From assembly GCA_018402425.1 (NCBI GenBank), contig JAGYIZ010000021.1, forward strand, positions 1-32,360: DNA of 32,360 nucleotides, in the 5' to 3' direction. Positions 1 to 8,869 of the stretch are shown here, piece by piece; the stretch's first letter is position 1; each line of letters opens with the position of its first letter. Source of the stretch: Candidatus Atribacteria bacterium. Lineage in GTDB: Bacteria > Atribacterota > Phoenicimicrobiia > Phoenicimicrobiales > Stramentimicrobiaceae. A program made the position numbers and the translations under genes. The notes beneath the pieces are model-generated. The model did not search any database and was not told the origin of the DNA. It saw nothing but the letters and a program-made list of their open reading frames with translations.

Positions 1-350
1 ATAACTTTTAATATATCTTTTCCGAAACCATAGATCATGGGTGTTCGACAAATAACAGCTCCGGCAACTGTTGTTGCCTGAACAGAATTACATAATAAAG
101 CTAGTGGAGCTTTCCCGCTTCTATATAAATAGTAATAACCAAATGTTTCCCCGGCACCGCCTTTTCCTGCCGGAAATACTAATACTTTTTCAGCAATATT
201 CTTTCCACGGCCGGAATGTGCCACTTCTACAATATCTCCACTTTCCCAATCTACGCCTGCCCAGAAAGCAACTAAATCTTCTACAACCAGTGCTTCACCT
301 GAGACTGTCGGATGGTCTTTGGAAACGCTGTGTCCTTTTAATTTAATCAT
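1..350 (-). CDS. Aconitase X swivel-domain (small) subunit, 3' end outside window
   Basis: The gene starts at the ATG at 350 and runs off the left edge after about 116 codons. The visible protein (begins MIKLKGHSVSKDHPTVSGEA) matches the DUF126/aconitase X swivel family, with the typical beta-rich segments LVVEDLVAFWAGVD and HSGRGKNIAEKVLVFPAGKG. Known family role: it combines with the catalytic subunit to form a hydro-lyase such as cis-3-hydroxy-L-proline dehydratase or mevalonate-5-phosphate dehydratase. The start overlaps the stop of the large subunit by 4 bases (ATGA), so the two are translationally coupled, as expected for subunits of one enzyme. It is the fourth gene of the operon that begins with AOR. 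The substrate cannot be told from this fragment. Confidence 0.85.
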   Translation of the reverse strand, partial: MIKLKGHSVSKDHPTVSGEALVVEDLVAFWAGVDWESGDIVEVAHSGRGKNIAEKVLVFPAGKGGAGETFGYYYLYRSGKAPLALLCNSVQATTVAGAVICRTPMIYGFGKDILKV

Positions 351-1639
351 AATTTTCTCATACCCCCAATCCACTTACCATGCAATGCAGCCATGGCACA
401 GTCTCTGGTACTTCCAAACCATACCGGACTAGCCTTAGTTTGATCAAATCCTGAATAGAAAAAAGCTCCTTTAATTGAATTGGTAGCAATGGTTCCCGAA
501 ACCCGGGTCCCGGCAAAAGCAATACACATACTATCTGTAACAATTGCACCGGCCTTTTTAAGAATATCTACCCAACCCATATCTTCAGCTGTATCTTTAA
601 ATAACTTTGTAGTTGATATAATCAATTTAACATTTGGATGTAATTTTTTCCCATCCAATACTTGAATAATTTCCTGCATTTCTGACATTGTTACATGAGG
701 GCAACCCAATAAAACATAATCAACATGTTCATCTTTTGCAGTACAGGCTATTTCATACGCTTCATTCAATTCATCTTTTCCAATTATTATTTCTTCAACA
801 CTTTTATTTGGACCTAAAGCTGCTTCAAGGGTAGGGGCTTCGGGTGTAATACCTACCATATGGAGAAGAGGTAGCCCTGATTCAACAGCAATTGTGGCTA
901 ATAAATGTTTTAGCTTTGTATAGCTTCTACCTAATTCCTGCGGGAAATTAGTTATAACCGGGATTTTCTCTTTTGTTCTCCGGCTAACCGCTAGACTAAG
1001 GGCATCAAAATCAGCATCAGTAAATTGGGATAAATTTAATTCATCTAGTAACCTTACAATTACCTGTGCATATCTTTCTTCTTTTTTATGCATACCAATT
1101 AAAGGAACTCTTCCAGTAATTGCTGCTGAAAGTGACACAACACCATCATCTCTTTCACAACGTGAACCAAACATAGTGTTGTACCACAAAATCGAAATTG
1201 ATTCAGCAATGCTTACATGCTGATTTAGTTTCCCTGGATATACAAAAAATGGCATGGCTGAATATGTGGGAATTACTCCCAGCTTTTCATAAAACTGTAC
1301 AGCCTTACCCATTATTACATTCATTTCTTCAATTTCACTATTAGAAAATTCTAATTCTCTTGCAATAGTCAAATCAACAAATTTAGGCTCGATAGTAGCC
1401 GGTACACGCAGCTTGGTAACTCCTTCTATCATATCTTCCATTAACTCTTGTCCCCATTTACCTTGCTTCCCATATGGAAAAAACATAACATCAGGAGGCA
1501 TGAGATGGGCATAACTTATTTCCACCATTTTTTCTGCTCCGCGAGCTTCTCCCATACCAACAAGTATCTGTAATGCCTTCTTTGCTCCAGGCCCAAAATC
1601 ACCATTTAATATTTTTTTCTCTTCCTCATTTAAATACAT
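347..1639 (-). CDS. Aconitase X catalytic (large) subunit
   Basis: A 430-residue protein of the DUF521/aconitase X catalytic family, of normal length for the split form. Family members dehydrate small hydroxy acids using an iron or iron-sulfur centre. Visible signatures are AESISILWYNTMFGSR (residues 145-160) followed by CERDDG, GCPHVTM with Cys313, and TDSMCIAF with Cys372; these cysteines are candidate metal ligands. A GGAAGG ribosome binding site lies about 10 bases before the ATG. The 3' end overlaps the swivel subunit by 4 bases, and 103 bases separate it from the upstream LarA homologue. Characterised aconitase X enzymes act on cis-3-hydroxyproline or phosphomevalonate. The neighbours here (racemase homologue, AOR, aldolases, TRAP) suggest a hydroxy-acid or sugar-acid substrate instead, which is inference. 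Confidence 0.9.
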   Translation of the reverse strand: MYLNEEEKKILNGDFGPGAKKALQILVGMGEARGAEKMVEISYAHLMPPDVMFFPYGKQGKWGQELMEDMIEGVTKLRVPATIEPKFVDLTIARELEFSNSEIEEMNVIMGKAVQFYEKLGVIPTYSAMPFFVYPGKLNQHVSIAESISILWYNTMFGSRCERDDGVVSLSAAITGRVPLIGMHKKEERYAQVIVRLLDELNLSQFTDADFDALSLAVSRRTKEKIPVITNFPQELGRSYTKLKHLLATIAVESGLPLLHMVGITPEAPTLEAALGPNKSVEEIIIGKDELNEAYEIACTAKDEHVDYVLLGCPHVTMSEMQEIIQVLDGKKLHPNVKLIISTTKLFKDTAEDMGWVDILKKAGAIVTDSMCIAFAGTRVSGTIATNSIKGAFFYSGFDQTKASPVWFGSTRDCAMAALHGKWIGGMRKL

Positions 1640-1742
1640 CTACAATATTTCCTTCCATTAATCACTTTACTATAGATTCAAAAATTGAATTCAAAGAATA
1701 AATGCAATCTATGTAAAGCTAATAAGCAACCTATTTCTATAA

Positions 1743-3131
1743 CTATATATTCTTTCTTAAAACAACATAAGGCCCTTCTTTAATAAAAGCCATTGATGGG
1801 TCTTTCTTCTGTGACACACAATAATAAATTGCATTCTGCAACATGGTGGTGATATCTTGCGGGGAATCTTTTATAAAATCATAACCACTCTTCCCTGGTA
1901 GCGCAGCAAGCACTTCCGGGGATATGTTGGTAGTACAATAAATTAGTTGATTATATCCGCCAATTCGGTTAAAGAACTGCTCCCACTTTTGTGCTTCCCA
2001 CTGGTCATGTGTAAATTCCCAGTTATCACTGCAGATAAGCGGATAAAAATTACCTAATCCGACTTCTGCAAACTTTTTCATTAAATCTTTATAATATTGG
2101 CTTCCAATAGGCTCATCATCCTGGTTATGAGCTAATAATATAATATGCCCGCCTTTCTTTAATGCCGGCAAGGCACCCCAGGCACCTTTAATAGACTGAT
2201 AATGGTTGACAGCACCCTTTCCTCCATGAGTCAATACAATATCATATTCTTTTTTAATGTGAATAAGCGAAAAATCTTTCAGCTTGTCGACTGCTTTTTG
2301 ATGAGATTGTTTCAAATCACCAGTATAAATTCCGCATACCTGGTGTTCGCCGTTAATCAATACATTGACTGCAAAATCGACATTTACTCTTCTGGCTACC
2401 TCCAAGGCAAATTCATGACAGGGGTTATCAGTAAACAAAAGATTGTCCGCATTTTCATTAGCCATAAATTCAGGTCCATGAAAGACCTGGGTAGCTTCAA
2501 GGTTGACCATACCGGGACAGACAGCCTTTCTTCCACCGGATGCACCTGCCATAAAATGTGTTTCCACTAAACCTGTTATGATATGAATATCTGCTTTAAT
2601 AAAATCTCTATTAATTTTTACCGGCACACCCATCACATCTCCAATGGGAATCAAATCTTTTGCATAACAATCATGATCTATCAGCTGGTAATTTTCAACA
2701 ACTTTATCTCCAAATGATTCCTTTTTCCATTGGGAGGAAGTAGGAGCATGTGTTCCTGTACCTATAATAATTTTTATATTCTCTTTTCTGATTCCCGTTC
2801 TTTCTAATCTTGTTAGAATTGGTGATAGAATATTACCATCCTGTTCACAATGATAAGGTACTGGACGCGTATTATCAGAAACGGCAATGGCTACCGTTAT
2901 TTCACCTGTGGGCTTGGATTGGTTAGCAATAATTTCATCAATCGTTCTACTGTTTACGGGATTTTCAAAGGCATTTTCAATTTCTTTTTTTGTTTCTGCT
3001 AAAGCAGGAGTAGGTTCTAATTGTAATGTCTCGCATACAGGAGGCACTTTTAAGGAAATATAATCATCTAAATATTCAATATTTATTTTTTTCCAGTCAG
3101 AAGTATTCAAATTTTTATTATAATCATTCAT
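1743..3131 (-). CDS. LarA-family nickel-pincer racemase/epimerase homologue
   Basis: A 462-residue protein of the DUF2088/LarA family (lactate racemase, typically about 420-430 residues, here with an N-terminal extension). The catalytic pattern is preserved: SDNTRP (Asp86, Arg89), GTGTHAP (His128), a Gly/Arg-rich loop GASGGRKAVCPG with Lys202 as the likely covalent cofactor lysine, His218 sixteen residues later (the same spacing as Lys184/His200 in Lactiplantibacillus LarA), and YQSIK (Gln312, Lys315). LarA enzymes invert or epimerise alpha-hydroxy acids with a nickel-pincer nucleotide; family members also act on malate, phenyllactate and D-gluconate. No cofactor-making larB, larC or larE is in the window. 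It lies 127 bases after AOR and 103 bases before aconitase X. Its own ribosome binding site is weak. Actual substrate unknown; a sugar acid or hydroxy acid fits the context. Confidence 0.88.
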   Translation of the reverse strand: MNDYNKNLNTSDWKKINIEYLDDYISLKVPPVCETLQLEPTPALAETKKEIENAFENPVNSRTIDEIIANQSKPTGEITVAIAVSDNTRPVPYHCEQDGNILSPILTRLERTGIRKENIKIIIGTGTHAPTSSQWKKESFGDKVVENYQLIDHDCYAKDLIPIGDVMGVPVKINRDFIKADIHIITGLVETHFMAGASGGRKAVCPGMVNLEATQVFHGPEFMANENADNLLFTDNPCHEFALEVARRVNVDFAVNVLINGEHQVCGIYTGDLKQSHQKAVDKLKDFSLIHIKKEYDIVLTHGGKGAVNHYQSIKGAWGALPALKKGGHIILLAHNQDDEPIGSQYYKDLMKKFAEVGLGNFYPLICSDNWEFTHDQWEAQKWEQFFNRIGGYNQLIYCTTNISPEVLAALPGKSGYDFIKDSPQDITTMLQNAIYYCVSQKKDPSMAFIKEGPYVVLRKNI

Positions 3132-3163
3132 ATTTTACCACTTCATTTCTCACAAATTTGGCA

Positions 3164-3203
3164 AGGGTCAATATCCCCTATACAAAATGGGAATATTGAC
3201 CCT
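3164..3203. repeat. Perfectly placed 14-of-15 bp inverted repeat between AOR and larA homologue
   Basis: The arms AGGGTCAATAT and ATATTGACCCT pair over 11 bp, then one mismatch, then CCC/GGG, around a loop of about 10 bases. There is no U-tract on either side, so it is not a textbook terminator. It sits in the 127-base gap between AOR and the LarA homologue in a probable single transcript. It could be an mRNA processing or stabilising stem, or an operator. Confidence 0.7.
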
Positions 3204-3258
3204 ATTTAAATGCTATTGTATTTTAACAATACCTTATAAACCAAACAATATTTAGTGT

Positions 3259-5121
3259 TTAGCTTAAGCCTAATTCTTTCATCGTTTCGGGAGTTGGCTT
3301 CCCGTCATTATCCCATCCTCTTAATTTATAGTATCCCTCAATGGCCGGTTCAATAGGACTAGGTGTCTTACCTGCTCTGCATCCCTCTTTGGCAGGCAAA
3401 TTAACAACTTCTGGTAATTTATCATCTTTCCTGCTAAATCCCCATTTTACATTAACTGCACGTTTTAATGTGGATAACCTTTCGCCAATCTTAAGGAATT
3501 CTTCCATCGGCATTTCCCATCCAGTAACGGCATTAATGCTATTTAGCATATCCGTAATACCAAATCCACCGAACATCATGAAATTACATTGGGTAGCTGC
3601 GTCCTGAAGAGCACTCAAATCATGGAACTTTGCAGCAATGAATTCTTTCCCTTCCATGTCAAAACGGTCAGGTGCTTCAGTAATGCCCATCTCCGGTAAT
3701 AGCAAACCACATGCAGCTTTAAAACAAAGGCCATGTGTATGACAAGCTCCACGTGAACTTGTAGCATAGCTAACTGCCAGGGAGAAGAAAGCCCGTGGGT
3801 CATGAGCAGGGAAATCCATTCCTTTAACATGAACAGCCATAGAAGGTGCATCTCCACCAATCTTTTCAGCAGCTTTGACAATACCATCTGCAGCAAGTTT
3901 GCCTAATTTTTCTTTCTCGGCAATTTGTCGAACCACTTCAACCAATTGGTCTCCATCACCCCATTTTAATTCCATACCAAAGGTGTCTTCTTTTGTAAGC
4001 AGGCCTTTTTCATAGCATTCAGTGGCAAAGGCAACAAATGCACCGGTAGAAATACAATCAAGTCCATAAAGATTACAAATTTCATTAGCTTTTGCAACAG
4101 CATGAATATCATCTACGAGATTACAGGAACCAAGCATACCAAGTGCTTCATATTCCGGTCCGCCACCAGTAACTGCAAATTTTGCAGGTTCCTTGGTATC
4201 AATGTAACGATGGCAATGAATCGGGCAATTCTGACAGGCTATCTTGGCACATTCAGCTAAATCTACATTGAGTGCTTCGGAATAATAAGGATAGCTCAAT
4301 TTTTCAGCTCCTTTTACCCAGACACCTCCTGCATCACCTTTCCAATATTTGATGGGAAGGTCACCTAGTTCTTCTGTCGGGGTTGTTTCTGAAGTTGTGC
4401 CACCCTTTAAGAAGCCTTCTGGTGCAGTTTCCCTAATTCTCTTGTTTAACTCTTTGGCTAATTCACGTACTTTCTGGGAATCAGCAACTTCCGGTTTCTG
4501 GGTCCCCTTTACTGTGATTGCTTTAAGATTCTTAGATCCCATAACCGCACCAAGTCCGCCTCTACCGGCATAACTATGTTTATCGACAACTATACAGGAA
4601 AAGGCAATAAGTTTTTCACCGGCAGGGCCGATATCTGCAACACTTGCCTTGGGTTCACCTAATTCTCCTCTAATAAGATCGGCAGTTTCTTCTGAATTTT
4701 TACCCCAGATTGAAGTTGCTTCTTTAATTTCTACTTGGCCGTCATTAATCCATAAATAAACCGGTTTTGCAGATTTTCCCTGAACAACCAGAGCATCATA
4801 ACCAGATTTCTTAAGACTTTGTGCCATGTTTCCACCAGCAATAGAATACAGAATTGCATTGGTTAAGGGAGATTTGGCAACGGCTACAAATTTTCCGCTA
4901 CCGGGAACAGCACTTGCCTGAAAAGGACCTACGCCAAAAATTAATCTATTTTCAGGATCCAGGGCACCTACTTCCGGTCCAACTTCTTTTAACAAAATAT
5001 CGGCAGCAAATCCTACACCGCCTAAATATTTACGGCAATACTCTTCTGAAATTTTTTCTTCAAAGATTTTTTTTTCTGTTAAATCAACTCTTAATATTTT
5101 TCCCCAATATCCATTTGGCAT
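3259..5121 (-). CDS. aor: Aldehyde:ferredoxin oxidoreductase, tungsten/molybdopterin enzyme
   Basis: A 620-residue protein of the AOR family, full length. It oxidises aldehydes to carboxylic acids, passing electrons to ferredoxin, and is cytoplasmic and oxygen-sensitive. Seen in the sequence: N-terminal GYWGKILRVDL, the pterin-binding stretch AGRGGLGAVMGSKNLKAI (residues 185-202), and 4Fe-4S ligands Cys296, Cys299, Cys303 and Cys512 in the spacing used by the Pyrococcus enzyme. RGACHTHG (458-464) is also typical. The start is fixed by AAGGAGG eight bases before ATG. It is first in an operon with the LarA homologue and aconitase X, preceded by a leader of about 230 nt. The bis-pterin cofactor could be supplied by the moe/moa operon at 26.5-32.3 kb. 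The aldehyde substrate is unknown; an aldolase product is plausible from context. Confidence 0.95.
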   Translation of the reverse strand: MPNGYWGKILRVDLTEKKIFEEKISEEYCRKYLGGVGFAADILLKEVGPEVGALDPENRLIFGVGPFQASAVPGSGKFVAVAKSPLTNAILYSIAGGNMAQSLKKSGYDALVVQGKSAKPVYLWINDGQVEIKEATSIWGKNSEETADLIRGELGEPKASVADIGPAGEKLIAFSCIVVDKHSYAGRGGLGAVMGSKNLKAITVKGTQKPEVADSQKVRELAKELNKRIRETAPEGFLKGGTTSETTPTEELGDLPIKYWKGDAGGVWVKGAEKLSYPYYSEALNVDLAECAKIACQNCPIHCHRYIDTKEPAKFAVTGGGPEYEALGMLGSCNLVDDIHAVAKANEICNLYGLDCISTGAFVAFATECYEKGLLTKEDTFGMELKWGDGDQLVEVVRQIAEKEKLGKLAADGIVKAAEKIGGDAPSMAVHVKGMDFPAHDPRAFFSLAVSYATSSRGACHTHGLCFKAACGLLLPEMGITEAPDRFDMEGKEFIAAKFHDLSALQDAATQCNFMMFGGFGITDMLNSINAVTGWEMPMEEFLKIGERLSTLKRAVNVKWGFSRKDDKLPEVVNLPAKEGCRAGKTPSPIEPAIEGYYKLRGWDNDGKPTPETMKELGLS

Positions 5122-5159
5122 TTTAATTCCTCCTTATTATTATATATTTGGATTATTTA

Positions 5160-5352
5160 CGAGAACTGCAAAAATAAAAATACAATAGGCACTCCTCCTT
5201 TCGGTATTTATTTTATTTTCGCATCTCCTTTCCAAATACGGGAGGAATAATTGTTTCCTCTTATTCCCTATCGGTCAAAAAACCCTAGAATAATGCTGTA
5301 GGTTTTATGACTCGGAGATTTTGTTTATATATGACAAGCAATCTATTTCTTT
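5160..5352 (-). promoter_or_regulatory. Structured 5' leader of the AOR operon, possible Moco/Tuco-type riboswitch
   Basis: Read on the minus strand, the leader holds several pairings. ATCTCC (plus 5314-5319) can pair either with GGAGAT (plus 5223-5228) or, with one G-U, with GGAGG (plus 5194-5198). Three hairpins lie between or around them: an 8-bp stem with one bulge (plus arms 5279-5287/5299-5306), a 7-bp stem GGAATAA/TTATTCC (5244-5250/5261-5267) and a 6-bp stem GTATTT/AAATAC (5204-5209/5234-5239). Purine-rich blocks GGAAAGGAG and CCGAAAGGAGGAGTGCC stand out from the AT background. Molybdenum/tungsten cofactor riboswitches are known upstream of pterin-enzyme genes, so that class is the obvious candidate. 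I could not match the full consensus from memory. The structure is seen; the ligand is inference. Confidence 0.45.
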
Positions 5353-5358
5353 AGAAAT

Positions 5359-5364
5359 ATTATA
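5359..5364 (-). promoter_or_regulatory. Candidate -10 element for the AOR operon
   Basis: On the minus strand TATAAT lies in TTTGTTATAATATTTC. A -35 at 17 bases spacing would be TTAAAT, which is weak. A start of transcription near 5352 would give a leader of about 230 nt that covers the structured region. Confidence 0.4.
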
Positions 5365-5586
5365 ACAAATATTTAAAAAACATTTAATTGTTTACTAAAA
5401 TATAAACTTGATGCATATTAACGAAACTTGCAATTCAAGATTTACAATCAACACATCACTCATCAATTATTTCTTTTTATTGTCTCTTTTTGTTCAATTG
5501 TTAAAGAGCAATTAGCAATTTACATTAAAAAAAATAATCAAATAGATGTCAGATATCATTTTCTCAAGATTTTATAAAAAAATTAT
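5365..5586. other. Intergenic AT-rich stretch between AOR promoter and aldolase stop
   Basis: About 220 bases of AT-rich DNA with only short imperfect inverted repeats (for example CTCTTT/AAAGAG near 5485-5510). No coding signal, no clear terminator for the upstream aldolase gene and no RNA gene were recognised. Confidence 0.6.
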
Positions 5587-6434
5587 TTAAGCCTTTCCTA
5601 CTGAATCGAACACTTCCATACGTTTTTTAGCAATTTTTTTCATGCCTTCCTTGATGCTGAAACAGCAATCCAGAACCCATTTATATTCACCTTTATCTAA
5701 AAGTTCTTTAGTATCACAGATTGCCTGTTGGCTCATTTCAGTAAAAATATTTATTTTACAAATCCCTTCTCTAACTGTCTTTCTAAAATCATCATCAGAA
5801 ATACCGGAACCACCATGTAAAACAAGAGGAACTTTACTCACTTCTTCCAATTTTTTCAATAATTCATGATCGATTAACGGGGCTTTCTTGTATAGTCCAT
5901 GAGCATTACCAATAGAAACAGCCAGGGCATCTACATCAGTTTGTTCAATAAATTTCTTGACCTCTTCAGGGACAGTTTTAAATGAATCATCATCATCCTG
6001 TCCGTAGGTGCTTCCTTCTCCTACATGACCAAGTTCAGCTTCAACTGTAATACCCAAAGGTCTACAAACCTCAACAACTTTTTTACTTACTGCTACATTA
6101 TCTTCAAATGGTTTCATAGAAGCATCAATCATTACTGATGAAAATCCGTTTCTAATAGCCTTTAAAACATATTCAAAAGATTGTCCGTGGTCAAGATGAA
6201 AAGCTATTGGAACACTTGCTTCCTGGGCAATTTGACGTGCTATAAGACTAACACGTTCAATACTAATCTTGTCTCCCATAATTTCTGCAAATGCCAAAAT
6301 AGCGGGTGATTTCTGCTCCTCAGCTGCTTCAACAACTGCTTCCATGCTTTCAATATCAAAGATATTAAAAGCACCAATTCCATATTTTTGTCTCATGCAT
6401 CCTGCAACATTTCTTTCATGCTTACTAATCCCAT
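5587..6434 (-). pseudogene. Class II fructose-bisphosphate aldolase family protein, frameshifted near residue 13
   Basis: The main open frame (5587-6396, 269 residues) is a class II (zinc) aldolase of the FbaA/GatY/KbaY type: IGAFNIFDIESMEA near the N-terminus, FHLDHG with a zinc-binding His, EAELGHVGEG, and VLHGGSGI with the phosphate-loop glycines. It lacks its first residues. The preceding frame starts at ATG 6434 behind GGAAGGA and reads MGLVSMKEMLQDA before TGA; adding one base near 6397 joins it to MRQKYGIGAFN. The true gene is therefore 6434-5587 with one missing base. Members cleave phosphorylated ketoses to dihydroxyacetone phosphate plus an aldehyde. It ends the TRAP/aldolase series. 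Whether the frameshift is biological or a sequence error is open; translation from the internal ATG at 6396 would omit only about 13 residues. Confidence 0.85.
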
Positions 6435-6526
6435 AATCACAAATCCTTCCTATATATTTGTATGAATTATTATATATTTTCTATATTTTAACACAATTTG
6501 CTTTTATCGTAGACCAGCAAAAGTTA

Positions 6527-7333
6527 TTAGAAGAGCAATCCACGGAGCAATGTAGCATTTTGTTTAACCCACTGATGCATGATTATAACATCACTGGGAA
6601 GATGAAAATGTTTGACACCCATTTCGATATATTTTTTTCCATATCACTTCTTTACGATAGTTGATTGGACCAAATTTCAACTCACAGATTTTCCCCTTTG
6701 CAAGTGCTGTCTTTATAGTTTTTAATTCAGCCTCTTTGACTGGATGATCCCATTGGCCAACTCTACCTATACTTAAGAGGCAATCACAAGAGACCAAATT
6801 GAACCATATCTATATCATCTAAGGACAATATTTCTTCTAGGTTTCCATGCACCCCTTCTTTTCTACCATAATAGCAATTACTGAATGCTTTCATTACCTG
6901 AACACTTAATCCTGACTTCCGCATTCCTAATACATATCCAACATTTCTTCTCATATGACAGCCATTTATACCATCAACTCTCCTGGTATTTCCAGGTCTT
7001 ACTATTTTAATACATTTCTTAGCATCCCTCTACACTTCTAATATCGGTAAAAAGCCTTCTGGATGCCTGAACCAAGTGCTCTCTGAGCTAAAAAGCCATT
7101 TGGCTCCTGATCAACCTTAAACATGGTGGAGACGTTGCCTTGGGATTCTGCAGCACGACCAATATTTTCCAGATCATATACAATCCCATAGTGTATATTC
7201 TCCATAAATTCCAATATAATCAATTGCATTGGTATTGGCAATAACTTCAATCATCCCCGGCCAGGGTTAAGCCCTTGCCCCCTTGTGCTGGGTTGCTTAT
7301 TATCAATTAGTTCTCTAAGTTTATTTTTCGCAT
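6527..7333 (-). pseudogene. HpcH/HpaI-type aldolase (citrate lyase beta-like superfamily), multiply frameshifted
   Basis: A gene of about 268 codons can be read from ATG 7333 (ribosome binding site AAAAGGAGAT) to TAA at 6527, but only by changing frame at least five times. Segments in order are MRKNKLRELIDNKQ, WPGMIEVIANTNAIDYI, YDLENIGRAAESQGN, FLAQRALGSGIQKA, TDIRSV, DAKKCIKIVRPGN, HMRRNVGYVLGM, NLEEILSLDDIDMVQFG, SIGRVGQWDHPVKEAELK and HFHLPSDVIIMHQW. The order is collinear with HpcH/HpaI aldolases, which cleave 2-keto-3-deoxy acids to pyruvate and an aldehyde. Position just after dctM suggests cotranscription with the transporter. The ORFs at 6591-6797 and 7038-7250 are only pieces of it. 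Confidence 0.85.
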
Positions 7334-7556
7334 ATTTATATCTCCTTTTTGTATAGATGTTAATAAATTATAATCTTTATTATATGTAGATTTTTGTTTA
7401 GCTGAAATACATTTAAAAAATCATAGCAACTCATTACTTAAAACCAGTAACATTCTTTATATATATAGATAATTCAACTGATAAAGATATAGACAGTTTG
7501 TTTTAAAAAGCTATAATACCTATTAAAATTTACCAAAATTAATTTTCCAAAGAATT

Positions 7557-8869
7557 CTATGGCATTAATAAATTCGGTAACCACATTACCAGACAGGCCA
7601 TGGGGTTACCAGTACCAGGACCGAGAGGGTGGCCAGCAGGTAGGGTACGGAGGCTCCAAAAGACCTTCTCCACACTGCATCTGGAGAGAGATTGGCACAG
7701 ATGCTTTGGCAATTGCCTACCGGTGAATTGTTACCAAGGCAGTGGCCTGGTTGACAATGACGATAATACCAGAAATGGACCGAATTCAATGCCTGCCCAG
7801 GATTTACGATTACCGAGGTAAAAATACTAGGTGTTAAGATAAGTATATTAAGAGGGCAATATCCAGAGGATTCCCACAACCAAGAGAATAATATTGTGTG
7901 TCAATAAGGTCGAGGGATTTTCCAGTGAAATAGGCTACAGACATCCCGCTGGGGGAAGCTGACCATAGGCCAGTATCAGCCCAAGAAGGTGGCTGAGACT
8001 ACAGTGCTGTGCACTACTGCCGTTAGACAGAACCTGCCGTCTCTTTGATGGCCGGATAGATATGTTCTAGTTTTATTCCTTAAATACGAAAAAGCTAAGA
8101 TAGAGGCATAGACTACCGCTAACGCTGATGCTTCGGTGGCGATTACGATACCCCCGACAATGCCTCCGATAATAATCAAAGGCATGGTTAAGGCCAGGAT
8201 CCATCTTTGAAACCTATCAGTAATTCCATTCCTTGAGGAGGGCATTTTCTCTCTTTCTCTGCCATAACCGTATTTTGCTGACATGTAGGCATTGACCAGC
8301 ATCATCAACAGACCTACTAAGACTCCCGGTATTATTGCTCCTGCCAGAAACAGGCGACCGATAGAGGTCTCAGAGGCCATGGCATAGAGGATCATCCGGA
8401 ATACTGGGAGAATAATAATACCAATGGTTGAAGAGGCTGCGGTAACAGCCGCACTTATTTCTGGGGGTATTTCTTTCTGATCATCTCGGGAATCAGGATA
8501 CTGCCGATAGAGGCCGTATCTGCTACCGAGAACCGGAAGTGCCGCCAAAGACCATACTGGCAAAGATGTTGACGGCATGTCCCAGGGCGTAGGTTGCCCA
8601 GTAAGATGGTGGCAAAATCCAGTATTCTCTTAGTGATTCCCCCTTCGCGCGCATTAAGACCCCGGCAAAGACGAAAAAGGGAATGGCCGTAAGTAAAAGA
8701 GGAATCTGCCCCGGAGATCATGCGTAATGTAGCCCATGGAGGAGCAGATCCTGGATAAGGCCGAAGGTGGTGCTGATTAATATTGAAAAGCCGATGGGGC
8801 AACCGATAATTAATAATAATGCCACTTAAAACCTAAGACGATTGTTAATATTATTAAACCTGCACTCAT
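7557..8869 (-). pseudogene. dctM: TRAP transporter large permease DctM, multiply frameshifted
   Basis: A full-length dctM (about 437 codons) lies here broken by many indels. It begins MSAGLIILTIVL at ATG 8869 (GAGGTGG upstream) and ends with the family-typical WLPNLLMP and TAG at 7557. In between are recognisable permease pieces: ITKRILDFATILLGNL, SVADTASIGSILIPEMIRKK, ISAAVTAASSTIGIII, ASETSIGRLFLAGA, GVLVGLLMMLVNAYMSAKYG, MPLIIIGGIVGGIV and TEASALAVVYA. At about 8400-8412 a one-C loss and a one-G gain within a few codons turn the expected IPPSIPM into LPVFRM, which is indel damage in short homopolymers. The start overlaps the restored dctQ stop by four bases. The base composition is richer in GC than the flanks. 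The product would be the 12-TM sodium-coupled permease. Confidence 0.9.

Noticed and set aside
71-346. Plus-strand open frame of 91 residues
   Set aside because: It is the antisense shadow of the aconitase X small subunit, whose family match and overlapping start are clear.
2202-2570. Plus-strand open frame of 122 residues
   Set aside because: It lies wholly inside the LarA homologue, with no ribosome binding site and no protein resemblance.
5461-5520. Terminator after the class II aldolase
   Set aside because: The CTCTTT/AAAGAG arms are short, with a large loop and no U-tract.
7976-8578. 200-residue frame as a separate short permease
   Set aside because: It is a central piece of the broken dctM; flanking pieces continue the same family in order.
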